Source of the DNA: an uncultured Bacteroidia bacterium
Lineage (GTDB): Bacteria > Bacteroidota > Bacteroidia > Bacteroidales > F082
Assembly (NCBI GenBank): GCA_902801625.1
Contig: CADCJI010000014.1
Coordinates: 1-64,000 of the forward strand
Direction of reading: 5' to 3'
Length of the DNA stretch: 64,000 bases
The notes below the pieces were generated by a model. The model was not told where the DNA came from. It saw only the letters and a program-made list of their open reading frames with translations, and ran no database searches. Made by a program: the position numbers and the translations under genes. Positions 1 through 7,747 of this stretch are shown piece after piece (the stretch's first letter is position 1; the number at the start of each line of letters is the position of its first letter).

Positions 1-23
1 AGAATTAAGTTGAGACTAAAAGG

Positions 24-52
24 AAAGAGTCCGGTACAATACCGAACTCTTT
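24..52. terminator. Hairpin downstream of lspA
   Basis: Positions 24-30 pair with 46-52 and 32-36 pair with 40-44 around a 3-base loop, with one internal mismatch. It lies about 90 bases past the lspA stop, so it could end the ileS-dksA-lspA transcript or belong to a gene left of the window. The T run is short, so terminator function is inferred. Confidence 0.5.
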
Positions 53-141
53 ACCTAAACAATTAATGTTTAACCGTCCAACTTCTGGGGGTCACATCAC
101 ATTGGCGGGATTTTTTATTATGCCATGTAAACGCAAAATGT

Positions 142-783
142 TTATTTCAACGTCTTCAACCATTTCCACTGGAAAATGAGCATATAGAACACTCCAATGG
201 TAATGGCCGCGTCAGCGAAGTTGAAGATAGGACGGAAGAAGATGAAATGCCCATCGGGACCGAAGAAGAACTCGGGCAGCCAGGTGGCATTCTCGCGGGC
301 CACGTCGATGATGGGGAAGTAGAGCATGTCGACCACGCGCCCGTGCAGCCAGCCCGCATAGCCGCCACCGTTGGGGAAAAGCGTCGCCACTTGCGTGAAG
401 GTGCTTTCGCTGAAGATGCGCCCGTAGAACACGCTGTCGATGATGTTGCCCATGGCACCTGCCGTGATGAGGGCAATACCAAACAGCACACCGAACTTAG
501 TGCCTTTCTTTGCCTGACGGATCAAAATCCAGAACAAGATCACGATGGCCACAATCCTGAAGAGGCTTAAGGCGAGCTTCCACAATCCGCCGCCACCAAG
601 CCAACCAAAGGCCATGCCGTTGTTCTCGACAAACAACAGGTTGAACCAGCTCCCGATGACCGAAATCTCTTGGTTCAAGGTCATACTCGTCTTCACCCAA
701 ATTTTGAGGATTTGGTCGAAGAGCAAAACGAGAAAAATCACCAAAAACGACCATATCAGGCCGCGGTTGCCTTGTTTTTTCAC
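142..783 (-). CDS. lspA: Lipoprotein signal peptidase (signal peptidase II)
   Basis: This inner-membrane aspartyl protease cleaves the signal peptide of diacylglyceryl prolipoproteins. The 213 residues contain four hydrophobic segments and the family blocks VENNGMAFG (52-60), GAMGNIIDS (109-117), GRVVD and FNFAD. By comparison with the family the catalytic dyad is D152 (GRVVD) and D191 (FNFAD). It is longer than proteobacterial LspA (about 165 residues) because of loops around 121-147 and 160-183, which is usual in Bacteroidota. The start is GTG, overlapping the stop of the upstream dksA-like gene as GTGA, so the two are probably translationally coupled. Confidence 0.95.
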   Translation of the reverse strand: MKKQGNRGLIWSFLVIFLVLLFDQILKIWVKTSMTLNQEISVIGSWFNLLFVENNGMAFGWLGGGGLWKLALSLFRIVAIVILFWILIRQAKKGTKFGVLFGIALITAGAMGNIIDSVFYGRIFSESTFTQVATLFPNGGGYAGWLHGRVVDMLYFPIIDVARENATWLPEFFFGPDGHFIFFRPIFNFADAAITIGVFYMLIFQWKWLKTLK

Positions 784-1169
784 TTTTTCTTCAGTTTAGC
801 ATCCAAGCAACGTGTGGTGATGGGCACGCAACGCAGTCTCTCTTTTGGAATAAGTTTGCCAGTCTCGCAGCACACGCCGTAGGTCTTGTTTTCGATGCGC
901 ATTAGGGCGAGCTCGAGGTTATGTATGTATTTCTCTTGACGGGCCACAAGTTTGGCGTTCTCTTCTTTTTGTGCCACGGCATAGCCGTCTTCCAACACCT
1001 TGAAGGTGGGGGCGGTGTCGTCGGTGCTGTGCTCGCCGCCAGAGAGGTTGGCCTGCAAGGTCTCCAGATTGGTTTTTGCTTGGTCAAGCTTTTCCAGTAT
1101 CAATGCTTTGAATTCCTCAAGGTCTTCGTCGGAATAGCGCACTTGGGGTTCTTTCTTGTTAGTGTCCAT
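780..1169 (-). CDS. dksA: DksA/TraR-family zinc-finger regulator
   Basis: A 129-residue DksA/TraR-family protein, expected to bind the secondary channel of RNA polymerase. It has two helices forming a coiled coil (about 14-90), an acidic tip segment STDDTA (48-53), and a C-terminal zinc-finger region with the family signature TGKLIPKERL. The finger cysteines are C100, C101, C114 and C121, not a clean CxxC pair of pairs, so zinc binding may be altered. It sits between ileS and lspA and overlaps lspA by four bases. The family is clear; the symbol is by resemblance and not proof of the E. coli role. Confidence 0.82.
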   Translation of the reverse strand: MDTNKKEPQVRYSDEDLEEFKALILEKLDQAKTNLETLQANLSGGEHSTDDTAPTFKVLEDGYAVAQKEENAKLVARQEKYIHNLELALMRIENKTYGVCCETGKLIPKERLRCVPITTRCLDAKLKKK

Positions 1170-1203
1170 GGTAGTGAAATTGTTCAGTTATTCAGTTATT
1201 TAG

Positions 1204-1308
1204 TGGCTTCTGGCATCTGGCCTTTGGCATCTGGCAGCATTACGACAAGTTTGTGAGTTTACATCTTTCATGGAGCGGCCAGGAGCTAGGAGCCAGCAGC
1301 CAGGAGCA
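1204..1308. repeat. TGGC-armed dispersed repeat, copy 1
   Basis: An imperfect palindrome. The left arm is a run of CTGGCAT/CTGGCCT-like units, the right arm holds their complements (CAGGAGC, CAGCAGC), and the central loop is about 40 bases. The loop (about 1238-1277) closely matches those of two further copies at 22885-22992 and 23739-23840, so this is one repeat family. It fills the gap between the ileS stop and dksA. Confidence 0.75.
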
Positions 1309-4300
1309 TTATTTCTTCTTTATCATTAATTTCACGTTAACGCCTTCCACCAATTCTTCAGCTTCCACGCCTTCTAGTGCGTCCACCTTATTAATCGTGG
1401 CCAGGGTCTCGGTGCAGATGTAGTCGCCGAATTTCTCGACGGCAGCGTCAGTCTTTTCGTTCTTCTCGATGAGGAGCTCGATGCGGTCGGTGACTTCGAA
1501 GCCGCCGGTTTTGCGGAGGTTCTGTACGCGGTTCACGATTTCGCGGGCAAGGCCTTCTTGCATCAGCTCATCGGTAATGGTCATGTCGAGTGCCACGGTG
1601 AGGTCATCCTGTGAGGTGACGGCCCAGCCGGGGATGTCTTGCGTAGAGATGAGAGCATCTTCGAGGGTCAGTTCGACATCGACGCCGTCCACGTTGAGGT
1701 GGGTGCCGCCGTTCTTCTCAAAGGCATGGATCTCCTCTTGGCTCATGTTGGTGAAGTAGGTTTGGATTTGCTTCATCTGCTTGCCGTACTTCTTGCCCAA
1801 GGTCTTGAAGTTGGGCTTCACGTTCTTCACCAAAATGTTGTTGTCGGGCGAAAGGAACTCGATTTCCTTGATGTTGACCTCGCTCTTGATGAGGTGCGAC
1901 ACCTTTTCGAGCTGCGTCTTCATGTTCTCGTCCTTGACGGGAATCATGATCTTCGACAGGGGCTGCCGCACGCGGATGTTGGCTTTCTTACGCAGCGAGA
2001 GCACCAAAGAAGAAACGAGTTGTGCCATCTCCATGCGCTCCTCCAAAGCCTTGTCTATGAAGGTCTTATCGGCTACTGGGAAGTCAGTGAGATGCACTGA
2101 TTCAGCCTTATTGCGGCCAGTGACGTTGTTCAAGTCGCGGTAGAGTTGTTCGCTGAAGAACGGCGCGATGGGCGACATGAGGCGTGCCACCGTCTCAAGG
2201 CAGGTGTAGAGGGTTTGGTAGGCAGATAGTTTGTCTTGGTTGTCTTCGCTCTTCCAGAAACGGCGGCGCGAGAGGCGCACATACCAGTTGCTGAGGTGGG
2301 CATCCACGAACTCGCTGATGGCACGACCCGCACGGGTGGGCTCATAGCTCTGATAGGCATTGTCGACTTCGAGGATGAGGGAGTTGAGCTCCGAGAGAAT
2401 CCAACGGTCAATTTCAGGACGGTCCTTGATGTCGATGTCGGCTTCCTTGTAGTCGAACTTGTCGATGTTGGCGTACAGGGCGAAGAAGGCGTAGGTGTTG
2501 TAAAGAGTGCCGAAGAACTTGCGGCGCACCTCGTCCACCCCAGCCTCGTCAAATTTTAGGTTGTCCCACGGCTGCGAGTTGGTGATCATGTACCAACGCA
2601 CGGCATCGGCACCAAATTTCTCGATGGCGCCAAACGGGTCAACGGCATTGCCTAGACGTTTCGACATCTTGTTGCCGTTCTTGTCGAGTACCAAGCCGTT
2701 GGAGATGACGTTCTTGTAAGCTACACTGTCGAAGCACATCGTGGCGATGGCATGCAGGGTGAAGAACCAACCACGGGTTTGGTCAACGCCCTCGGCGATG
2801 AAGTCTGCCGGGAACACATCCTTGCCCAACTGGCCTTCCTTGCCCATGTAGTGGTATTGGGCATATGGCATGGCGCCGCTGTCGAACCACACGTCGATGA
2901 GGTCAGGTTCACGCATCATTTTCTTGCCGCTTGGCGAAACCAAAACCACGCCATCGATATAAGGTCTATGCAGGTCGAACTTGGTGTAGTCTTCACTGGC
3001 ATAGGGGTTCTCTGTCATGAAGCCCGCCTTGATGGACTTCTCGATTTCGTTACGGAGTTCTTCGACGCTGCCGATGCAGATCTCTTCCTTGCCGTCCTCG
3101 GTGCGCCAGATGGGCAACGGTGTGCCCCAATAGCGCGAACGCGACAGGTTCCAGTCGACGAGGTTCTCCAGCCAGTTGCCGAAACGGCCGCTACCGGTGG
3201 CTTCGGGCTTCCAGTTGATGGTCTTGTTGAGTTCGATCATGCGGTCTTTCAGAGCCGTGGTCTTGATGAACCAGCTGTCGAGGGGATAGTAAAGAACGGG
3301 TTTGTCGGTGCGCCAGCAGTGTGGGTAGTTGTGCGTATGTTTCTCGCTCTTGAAGAGCTTGCCTTCTTCCTTTAGCATCACCACGATATCGACATCCAAC
3401 GACTTGTCTTTCTCGGTCTTGGTGGGGTCGTAGGCGTTCTTCACGAACTGTCCGGCGTAGGGGCGATAGGCTTCCGCATTCATGCAGTTCTTGACGAACT
3501 CGGGGTCGAGGTCTTCGATGCGGAAGAACTTACCCGTGCGGTCGACCATAGGCTGTGCCTTGCCGTCCTTGTCAATCATTTGCAAAGGCGGGATGCCAGC
3601 GGCTGCGGCCACGCGCTTATCGTCGGCACCGAAAGTGGGGGCGATGTGGACGATGCCCGTACCATCTTCGGTGGTGACGTAGTCGCCAGGGATGATGCGG
3701 AAGGCACCTTCACCCGGGTTGACCCAAGGAATCAGTTGCTCGTATTCGAGGCCAACCAGTTCGCTGCCTTTCACGGTGCCTAGCACCTCGTAAGGCAGTT
3801 TCTTGTCGCCGACATTCCAATCTTCAAAGCTGAGCTTCTCTTCTTCGGCGGGGAAGAAAGAGGCCATCAGCGGCTTGCCGAGGATGAGGTAAGTAGGTTC
3901 GCCCGAAACGGGATTGACCGAGCGGACAAGGTTATATTCGATGTTCGGGCCAACGCACAAGGCGGTGTTGCTCGGCAGAGTCCAAGGGGTAGTGGTCCAA
4001 GCAATGACCTGCACCTGACCAAATGGCACATCAACGTCGAAAGGCAACTTCGTGAACTTGCTCTGTTGCGCTTTCAGGCGGAATAAGGCAACGCATGTCA
4101 AATCCTTCACATCGCGGTAGCAGCCGGGCATGTTCAGTTCATGCGAGCTGAGGCCGGTGCCGGCAGCGGGCGAATATGGCTGGATGGTGTAGCCTTTATA
4201 GAGCAAACCTTTGTTATAGAGGTCTTTCAACAGGAACCACAAGGTTTCGATGTAGTCGTTGGTGAAGGTAATGTAGGGATCGTTCAGGTTGACCCAGTAG

Positions 4301-4722
4301 CCCATCTTTCGGGTGAGGTCGTCCCACATGTCCTTGTATTTCATTACCTCCTCGCGGCAGGCGCGGTTGTAGTCATCGACGCTGATCTTCTTGCCGATGT
4401 CTTCCTTCGTGATGCCGAGTTTCTTCTCCACGCCGAGTTCGACGGGCAGACCGTGGGTGTCCCAACCGGCCTTACGGACGACGTGTTTACCTTTCAGGGT
4501 TTGGTAGCGGCACACCACGTCTTTAATGGAGCGGGCCATCACATGGTGGATGCCTGGGGTACCGTTGGCACTCGGCGGACCCTCATAAAACACAAAAGCA
4601 TTGTCCTTGTCGCGATTGTCAAGGCTCTTTTGGAAGGTGTCATTCTCTTCCCAAAACTTACGGATTTCATCGGCTGTCTCGGTGAGATTCAGCTGTTTAT
4701 ATTCCTTGTAGTTGTTTTTCAT
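1309..4722 (-). CDS. ileS: Isoleucyl-tRNA synthetase
   Basis: Cytoplasmic class I aminoacyl-tRNA synthetase charging tRNA-Ile. Its 1137 residues carry the class I HIGH-type motif GIHH (57-60) after PSANGTP, a CP1 editing domain including WTTTPWTLPSN, and the KMSKR loop at residues 685-689 (positions 2656-2670). These are followed by an anticodon-binding region and a long C-terminal extension. The length fits the larger IleRS type common in Bacteroidota. Transcription probably starts from the -7 box at 4751-4758. The downstream dksA and lspA follow on the same strand after the repeat at 1204-1308. Confidence 0.97.
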   Translation of the reverse strand: MKNNYKEYKQLNLTETADEIRKFWEENDTFQKSLDNRDKDNAFVFYEGPPSANGTPGIHHVMARSIKDVVCRYQTLKGKHVVRKAGWDTHGLPVELGVEKKLGITKEDIGKKISVDDYNRACREEVMKYKDMWDDLTRKMGYWVNLNDPYITFTNDYIETLWFLLKDLYNKGLLYKGYTIQPYSPAAGTGLSSHELNMPGCYRDVKDLTCVALFRLKAQQSKFTKLPFDVDVPFGQVQVIAWTTTPWTLPSNTALCVGPNIEYNLVRSVNPVSGEPTYLILGKPLMASFFPAEEEKLSFEDWNVGDKKLPYEVLGTVKGSELVGLEYEQLIPWVNPGEGAFRIIPGDYVTTEDGTGIVHIAPTFGADDKRVAAAAGIPPLQMIDKDGKAQPMVDRTGKFFRIEDLDPEFVKNCMNAEAYRPYAGQFVKNAYDPTKTEKDKSLDVDIVVMLKEEGKLFKSEKHTHNYPHCWRTDKPVLYYPLDSWFIKTTALKDRMIELNKTINWKPEATGSGRFGNWLENLVDWNLSRSRYWGTPLPIWRTEDGKEEICIGSVEELRNEIEKSIKAGFMTENPYASEDYTKFDLHRPYIDGVVLVSPSGKKMMREPDLIDVWFDSGAMPYAQYHYMGKEGQLGKDVFPADFIAEGVDQTRGWFFTLHAIATMCFDSVAYKNVISNGLVLDKNGNKMSKRLGNAVDPFGAIEKFGADAVRWYMITNSQPWDNLKFDEAGVDEVRRKFFGTLYNTYAFFALYANIDKFDYKEADIDIKDRPEIDRWILSELNSLILEVDNAYQSYEPTRAGRAISEFVDAHLSNWYVRLSRRRFWKSEDNQDKLSAYQTLYTCLETVARLMSPIAPFFSEQLYRDLNNVTGRNKAESVHLTDFPVADKTFIDKALEERMEMAQLVSSLVLSLRKKANIRVRQPLSKIMIPVKDENMKTQLEKVSHLIKSEVNIKEIEFLSPDNNILVKNVKPNFKTLGKKYGKQMKQIQTYFTNMSQEEIHAFEKNGGTHLNVDGVDVELTLEDALISTQDIPGWAVTSQDDLTVALDMTITDELMQEGLAREIVNRVQNLRKTGGFEVTDRIELLIEKNEKTDAAVEKFGDYICTETLATINKVDALEGVEAEELVEGVNVKLMIKKK

Positions 4723-4750
4723 AATACGAAAAGTATCCTAAATTGAGGTG

Positions 4751-4758
4751 CAAAAATA
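4751..4758 (-). promoter_or_regulatory. -7 promoter box of ileS
   Basis: On the minus strand this reads TATTTTTG, matching the Bacteroidota -7 consensus TAnnTTTG. It lies 29 bases before the ileS start codon, in the short gap after hipA. Confidence 0.6.
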
Positions 4759-4777
4759 CAAAATATTTTGCATACTC

Positions 4778-5881
4778 CTACAGATAATCTTTTGAGAGTA
4801 TTTCTTTGCAGTGTTCCCGAACGAATTCGAGGATTTCCAGACCATGTTTTTTGGGTATTCTAATGCTCTCTCCGACAATGAGCATGTCATCAATTGAAGG
4901 CTTTCCGCTTCCGTTGACGGATGTGGCATGTTCGCTGTGGTAGCCTTCGGGGACAGGTGTCAAGTCGTAGGCGGGTGCCAGATGCCAATGGCCTTCACGG
5001 CAGATGAAGCTGAAGTTTTTGGCGTGGTCGTCTTTGTTATCAGTGAACACGTTGAAGGCCATGAGTCGGAACATAGCTTCTACCTGCTTGGGGTCTTGGG
5101 TCAAAAAACCAGTGAGGTGCAGTAAGGTCTTGTAATCCAGTTTTGGGAAGTCGATGGATTCGTTGAGCAGGGCTCCTGCAGTGGCTACATGAAGGCGTTC
5201 TCCATTTTCGATGTCGAATCGTCGTGTGGCAAAATATTTTCCCTCAAACAACTTGAAATCAGGTACTTCGATACCACATTGGCGAGCGATTTTGTTGTAT
5301 TGGTATTCCTTCAAGCCCAAGTCCTTCGGGTCGTAGGTATGCCTAAATTTTACCAACCAATCGCCTTCCTCGTCATGGTAGAGGCATTTGGGGCGACAGC
5401 CGCCTGAGTTGCCGCTGTTGTAATAAAGGAGTGCTGCATCTTTTTCGTTTTTTTCGGCGAGGACTTCCAAAGCCAATTGTTGCAGATGGTCGAATGACAG
5501 TTTCTCATCTGTTCTATCCATCCTGGTTTCAGGCTCGTAGCACAAGGCTCCCATCCCAGAACTACCGACTATGCTCAATCTTTGCAAAGGGGTCAGTTGC
5601 GATTCGTCAATGCCTTGCTGGCGCAACATCCTATTGAGCAAATAGCGTCCATAGCCATCGGGGAGGCTGTCTTCGAAGATTCCGAAATTGCCCCAAAAAG
5701 GTCGTTCAGGTGCGATGAACAAGTCCGATTTCAAAGGCAAATCTAAGGGCGAAATGGAGAAGCCTGTGGCTAGCCATTCTTTGTCGTAGCAGAAAACGCA
5801 GCGTTTTCCGTCAGGGGTCATGGTCAGTTCGCCGATTGGTTTTCCGTGGTATTTGACATAGAGTTTACTGATGAAATTCAT
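4778..5881 (-). CDS. hipA: HipA-family serine/threonine kinase toxin
   Basis: HipA kinases phosphorylate a translation-related target (glutamyl-tRNA synthetase for E. coli HipA) and cause growth arrest; the target here is unknown. The 367 residues show the HipA N-terminal couple domain (about 5-115, with SLPDGYGRYLL), a glycine-rich SGNSGGCRPK loop (156-165), the ATP-binding lysine in WLVKF (K178), the catalytic segment DNKDDHAKN (281-289) and the metal-binding YDLTP (D306). All key residues are present, so it looks active. It is somewhat shorter than classic HipA (about 440). It overlaps the upstream antitoxin gene by 17 bases. Confidence 0.9.
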   Translation of the reverse strand: MNFISKLYVKYHGKPIGELTMTPDGKRCVFCYDKEWLATGFSISPLDLPLKSDLFIAPERPFWGNFGIFEDSLPDGYGRYLLNRMLRQQGIDESQLTPLQRLSIVGSSGMGALCYEPETRMDRTDEKLSFDHLQQLALEVLAEKNEKDAALLYYNSGNSGGCRPKCLYHDEEGDWLVKFRHTYDPKDLGLKEYQYNKIARQCGIEVPDFKLFEGKYFATRRFDIENGERLHVATAGALLNESIDFPKLDYKTLLHLTGFLTQDPKQVEAMFRLMAFNVFTDNKDDHAKNFSFICREGHWHLAPAYDLTPVPEGYHSEHATSVNGSGKPSIDDMLIVGESIRIPKKHGLEILEFVREHCKEILSKDYL

Positions 5882-6191
5882 TTCTTCCGCGTTTTCTATT
5901 CTTGTTTTTGTTGATGGTGTCCAGTTCTTCCATAGTGGAATAGATGGGCTCAGCCAGTAGCGACTTCAGTGCATCGGTATAGCCTAAGGCCTTGGCCAAG
6001 GCTATGAAACCGATTAATGAAATGCTATGCTGTTGCTCAAACTTGGCAATAGTGGGAGCAGGCACGCCGCTCATCATAGAAAGGGCACTGCGCGAGAGGC
6101 CTTTCTCCAATCTGCGGTGCTTGACATTCTCTGATAGATGTGCAGCAATTTCATCCGCAGTGTCCATATTGAAGTCGTAAAGTAAAGGCAT
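5865..6191 (-). CDS. hipB: HipB-like XRE antitoxin
   Basis: A 108-residue helix-turn-helix protein of the XRE/Cro type. The HTH spans about residues 17-70 and includes RRLEKGLSRSALSMMSGVPAPTIAKFEQ-type turns. It lies directly upstream of hipA and overlaps it, the standard hipBA order, so it should bind both its own operator and HipA. A second in-frame ATG at 6167 (protein starting MDTADEI) fits family length as well as the one given. The C-terminal tail is rich in Lys, Arg and Asn. Confidence 0.85.
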   Translation of the reverse strand: MPLLYDFNMDTADEIAAHLSENVKHRRLEKGLSRSALSMMSGVPAPTIAKFEQQHSISLIGFIALAKALGYTDALKSLLAEPIYSTMEELDTINKNKNRKRGRNEFHQ

Positions 6192-6249
6192 ATTATTGTA
6201 TCTATAAATATGGAAAATCGTAAATAATGGATATTATTATATTTGATGG

Positions 6250-6257
6250 CAAAGATA
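6250..6257 (-). promoter_or_regulatory. -7 promoter box of hipBA
   Basis: The minus strand reads TATCTTTG, a perfect TAnnTTTG match, 59 bases before the hipB start. Between box and gene is AT-rich sequence with a repeated TATGGA/TAATGGATA pair (about 6207-6231) that could be an autoregulatory operator. No symmetric HipB-type site is evident. Confidence 0.55.
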
Positions 6258-6351
6258 CAAAAACTTTTGAATTGATGATATAAATGGTGGGAAAAACATT
6301 AGGAGATTCTATTCGCGGCGGTTATAAAGGCAAGACAAGACCATACATAAC

Positions 6352-6422
6352 GGCCTCAACAGGTATAGATCCCATGCCTTTGTCCACATGGCCAGCGCAG
6401 GGATGACATACCTGTTGAGGCC
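6352..6422. repeat. Palindrome carrying an AGATCCC...GGGATGACA element (E1)
   Basis: A perfect 15 bp inverted repeat (6352-6366 with 6408-6422) encloses a loop beginning AGATCCC and ending GGGATGACA. The same loop ends, as AGATTCC and GGAATGACA, recur at four other sites with quite different stems. It lies in the 371-base gap between hipB and the polyprenyl synthetase gene. I see no gene in that gap. Confidence 0.8.
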
Positions 6423-6482
6423 TGCGACTAAGGTAGGGACGACATACTTTTTGAAGCCTTCTCGAGTTTTTATAGAAGCTAG

Positions 6483-6558
6483 CCATCCATGTCATTCCTG
6501 CAGAGGCATGAGGGTGGGCATGGAAATCGAAGATTCGACGTAGTCAATCTATGGAAGG
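6483..6558. repeat. Element E2, diverged copy of the GGAATGACA family
   Basis: On the minus strand the element ends in GGAATGACATGG (plus-strand 6485-6498). Its other end, AATCTATGG, is at about 6546-6554. The outermost 8 bases match as an inverted repeat with one mismatch. It abuts the 3' end of the polyprenyl synthetase gene. Confidence 0.5.
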
Positions 6559-6562
6559 CGGT

Positions 6563-7432
6563 TTAAGATTTCCGTTCCGCGCAAAACACAGTCAAATCGT
6601 GCAGCGCGGCAGTGCTTTCCGAAGGGGTAAAGCCTTCCAAGACCTTCAAGGTCTTTTCGTAGTAAATGGGTAACAAGGCTTTGGCTTGTTCTATGTTCTC
6701 TCCGTCAAGGAGGTCGTCGCGTAGCTGGAAAAGGATGCCGAAATTCAGGCCGAAGTCGGTGATTTGCTGGACTTGTTCGGGTGTTGCATCCACCGAAAGG
6801 GCACCCGCTACGCAGCAAGATTGCATCAGCATGGCGGTCTTGCGGGTGATGATGTCAAGATAATCCGCCCAAATATCCATGTCATTCCGATGGGAATCTA
6901 TGGGTGTTTGGGCGGATTTTGAAGGCATAGATTCCAATCGCACATCCTCTACAAGGAATGACATGCCTTCAAAAGCCTGGTTTTGCATCAATTCCCCTTC
7001 GCTCATGGCGGCAGTCGTGCTGAGCATCTCCTGCAGGATGGCATGGTCACCTGGGTTGGCGAGGAGCAGCATGGCCTTGGCCAGGAGGTAGTCGCCTGCC
7101 AGCACCGCCGAAAGGTTGCCGAACTGGGCCTTCACCGAAGCGTGGTTGCGGCGCAAGTTGGAGTCGTCCACCACATCGTCGTGGATGAGTGTTGCGCTGT
7201 GCACCATTTCTACGAAGGTGGCTGCACGCAGCGTTTGCTCATTGACTTCGCTAAAAAGTTTTGCGCTGAGCAACACCAAAATGGGACGCAGGCGTTTGCC
7301 TTTTGAATCAAGCACATATTGCATGATGCTGTCCATAGGCTCGGTTTCGGCCTTCATGGTTTTCTCGAAAAAGGCCTCAAACTGTGCTAATTCGACGGCG
7401 ATAGAGGGTATGATGTCGGTCAATTTTTTCAC
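6563..7432 (-). CDS. Polyprenyl (trans-prenyl) diphosphate synthase with in-frame repeat insert
   Basis: Makes the long-chain prenyl diphosphate used for quinone or carrier-lipid synthesis by adding isopentenyl units to an allylic primer. The aspartate-rich motifs are present: FARM HDDVVDD and SARM RDDLLD, with GDYLLAKA and GKRLRP also visible. I chose the GTG start at 7432 (VKKLTDIIP) because family members begin here and a -7 box lies just upstream; an ATG at 7495 gives 21 more residues of unfamiliar sequence. Between GELMQNQAFEGM and DIWADYLDII lies about 27-28 residues absent from normal family members. These are encoded by the palindromic repeat at 6863-6970, yet the frame stays open. 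Confidence 0.87.
   Translation of the reverse strand: MKKLTDIIPSIAVELAQFEAFFEKTMKAETEPMDSIMQYVLDSKGKRLRPILVLLSAKLFSEVNEQTLRAATFVEMVHSATLIHDDVVDDSNLRRNHASVKAQFGNLSAVLAGDYLLAKAMLLLANPGDHAILQEMLSTTAAMSEGELMQNQAFEGMSFLVEDVRLESMPSKSAQTPIDSHRNDMDIWADYLDIITRKTAMLMQSCCVAGALSVDATPEQVQQITDFGLNFGILFQLRDDLLDGENIEQAKALLPIYYEKTLKVLEGFTPSESTAALHDLTVFCAERKS
6863..6970. repeat. Double palindromic element inserted in frame in a prenyl synthase gene (E3)
   Basis: Two adjacent hairpins occupy exactly 108 bp (36 codons). Positions 6863-6873 pair with 6907-6917 (11 bp), and 6921-6928 pair with 6963-6970 (8 bp). Both loops contain the GGAATGACA/AGATTCC element ends. The inner arms are inverted copies of the gene's own flanking sequence, and codons stay open through the whole insert. 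Confidence 0.82.
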
Positions 7433-7437
7433 GGCTG

Positions 7438-7445
7438 CAAAAATA
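7438..7445 (-). promoter_or_regulatory. -7 promoter box of the prenyl synthase gene
   Basis: The minus strand reads TATTTTTG, only five bases before the proposed GTG start. If used, the mRNA would be nearly leaderless. This would also exclude the longer reading frame from 7495. Confidence 0.4.
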
Positions 7446-7464
7446 GGAAAAAATAGATAATATG

Positions 7465-7534
7465 TCTCTAACCGATGGAATCCGAAAGAATCCAATTGAT
7501 TTTTCGGTTTGTTTCTGGTCAGTTCGGTTAGAGA
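7465..7534. repeat. 11 bp perfect inverted repeat in the divergent intergenic region
   Basis: TCTCTAACCGA at 7465-7475 pairs with 7524-7534 around a 48-base loop containing GGAATCC and AGAATCC. It lies between the prenyl synthase and macroglobulin-like genes, which are divergent. It resembles the E-type palindromes but the loop ends are poorly conserved. Confidence 0.6.
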
Positions 7535-7560
7535 TTTTATACGATTTGCACGATATTTGC

Positions 7561-7568
7561 TAGTTTTG
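7561..7568 (+). promoter_or_regulatory. -7 promoter box of the macroglobulin-like gene
   Basis: TAGTTTTG matches TAnnTTTG. A start near 7575 would give a leader of about 170 bases, almost all of it inside the large palindrome at 7586-7714. Confidence 0.5.
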
Positions 7569-7585
7569 CGTTTATAATGACACGA

Positions 7586-7714
7586 GAGATTCCCATGGGA
7601 ATGGAAATGGTCATGTGTTTATAAGGCGGCGGCATGTAGATTCTTCGGAAGGTAAACGCCACAAGCCGCCGCAGTAAGTAACACAAACGGCTCTCCATTC
7701 CCGCAGGGAATCTC
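7586..7714. repeat. Large nested palindrome in the macroglobulin-gene leader (E4)
   Basis: The outer arms 7586-7605 and 7694-7714 are complementary apart from a 2/3-base centre, and each arm is itself a small palindrome AGATTCCC..GGGAATG. Nested inside, GCGGCGGC at 7626-7633 pairs with 7665-7672. The transcript would fold into a long hairpin just ahead of the gene. The outer arms share the AGATTCCC/GGGAATG core of the E-element family. Confidence 0.75.
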
Positions 7715-7747
7715 CTACATTAACGAACAATAAAACACTTCAACATA

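Noticed and set aside
6207-6231. Classic HipB operator (TATCC-N8-GGATA)
   Set aside because: The sequence has two TATGGA-like direct repeats, not the symmetric operator, so I note them only under the promoter.
6563-7495. The 36 extra codons of the prenyl synthase as a native loop
   Set aside because: They coincide exactly with two perfect DNA hairpins and their removal restores family spacing, so an insertion is the simpler reading.
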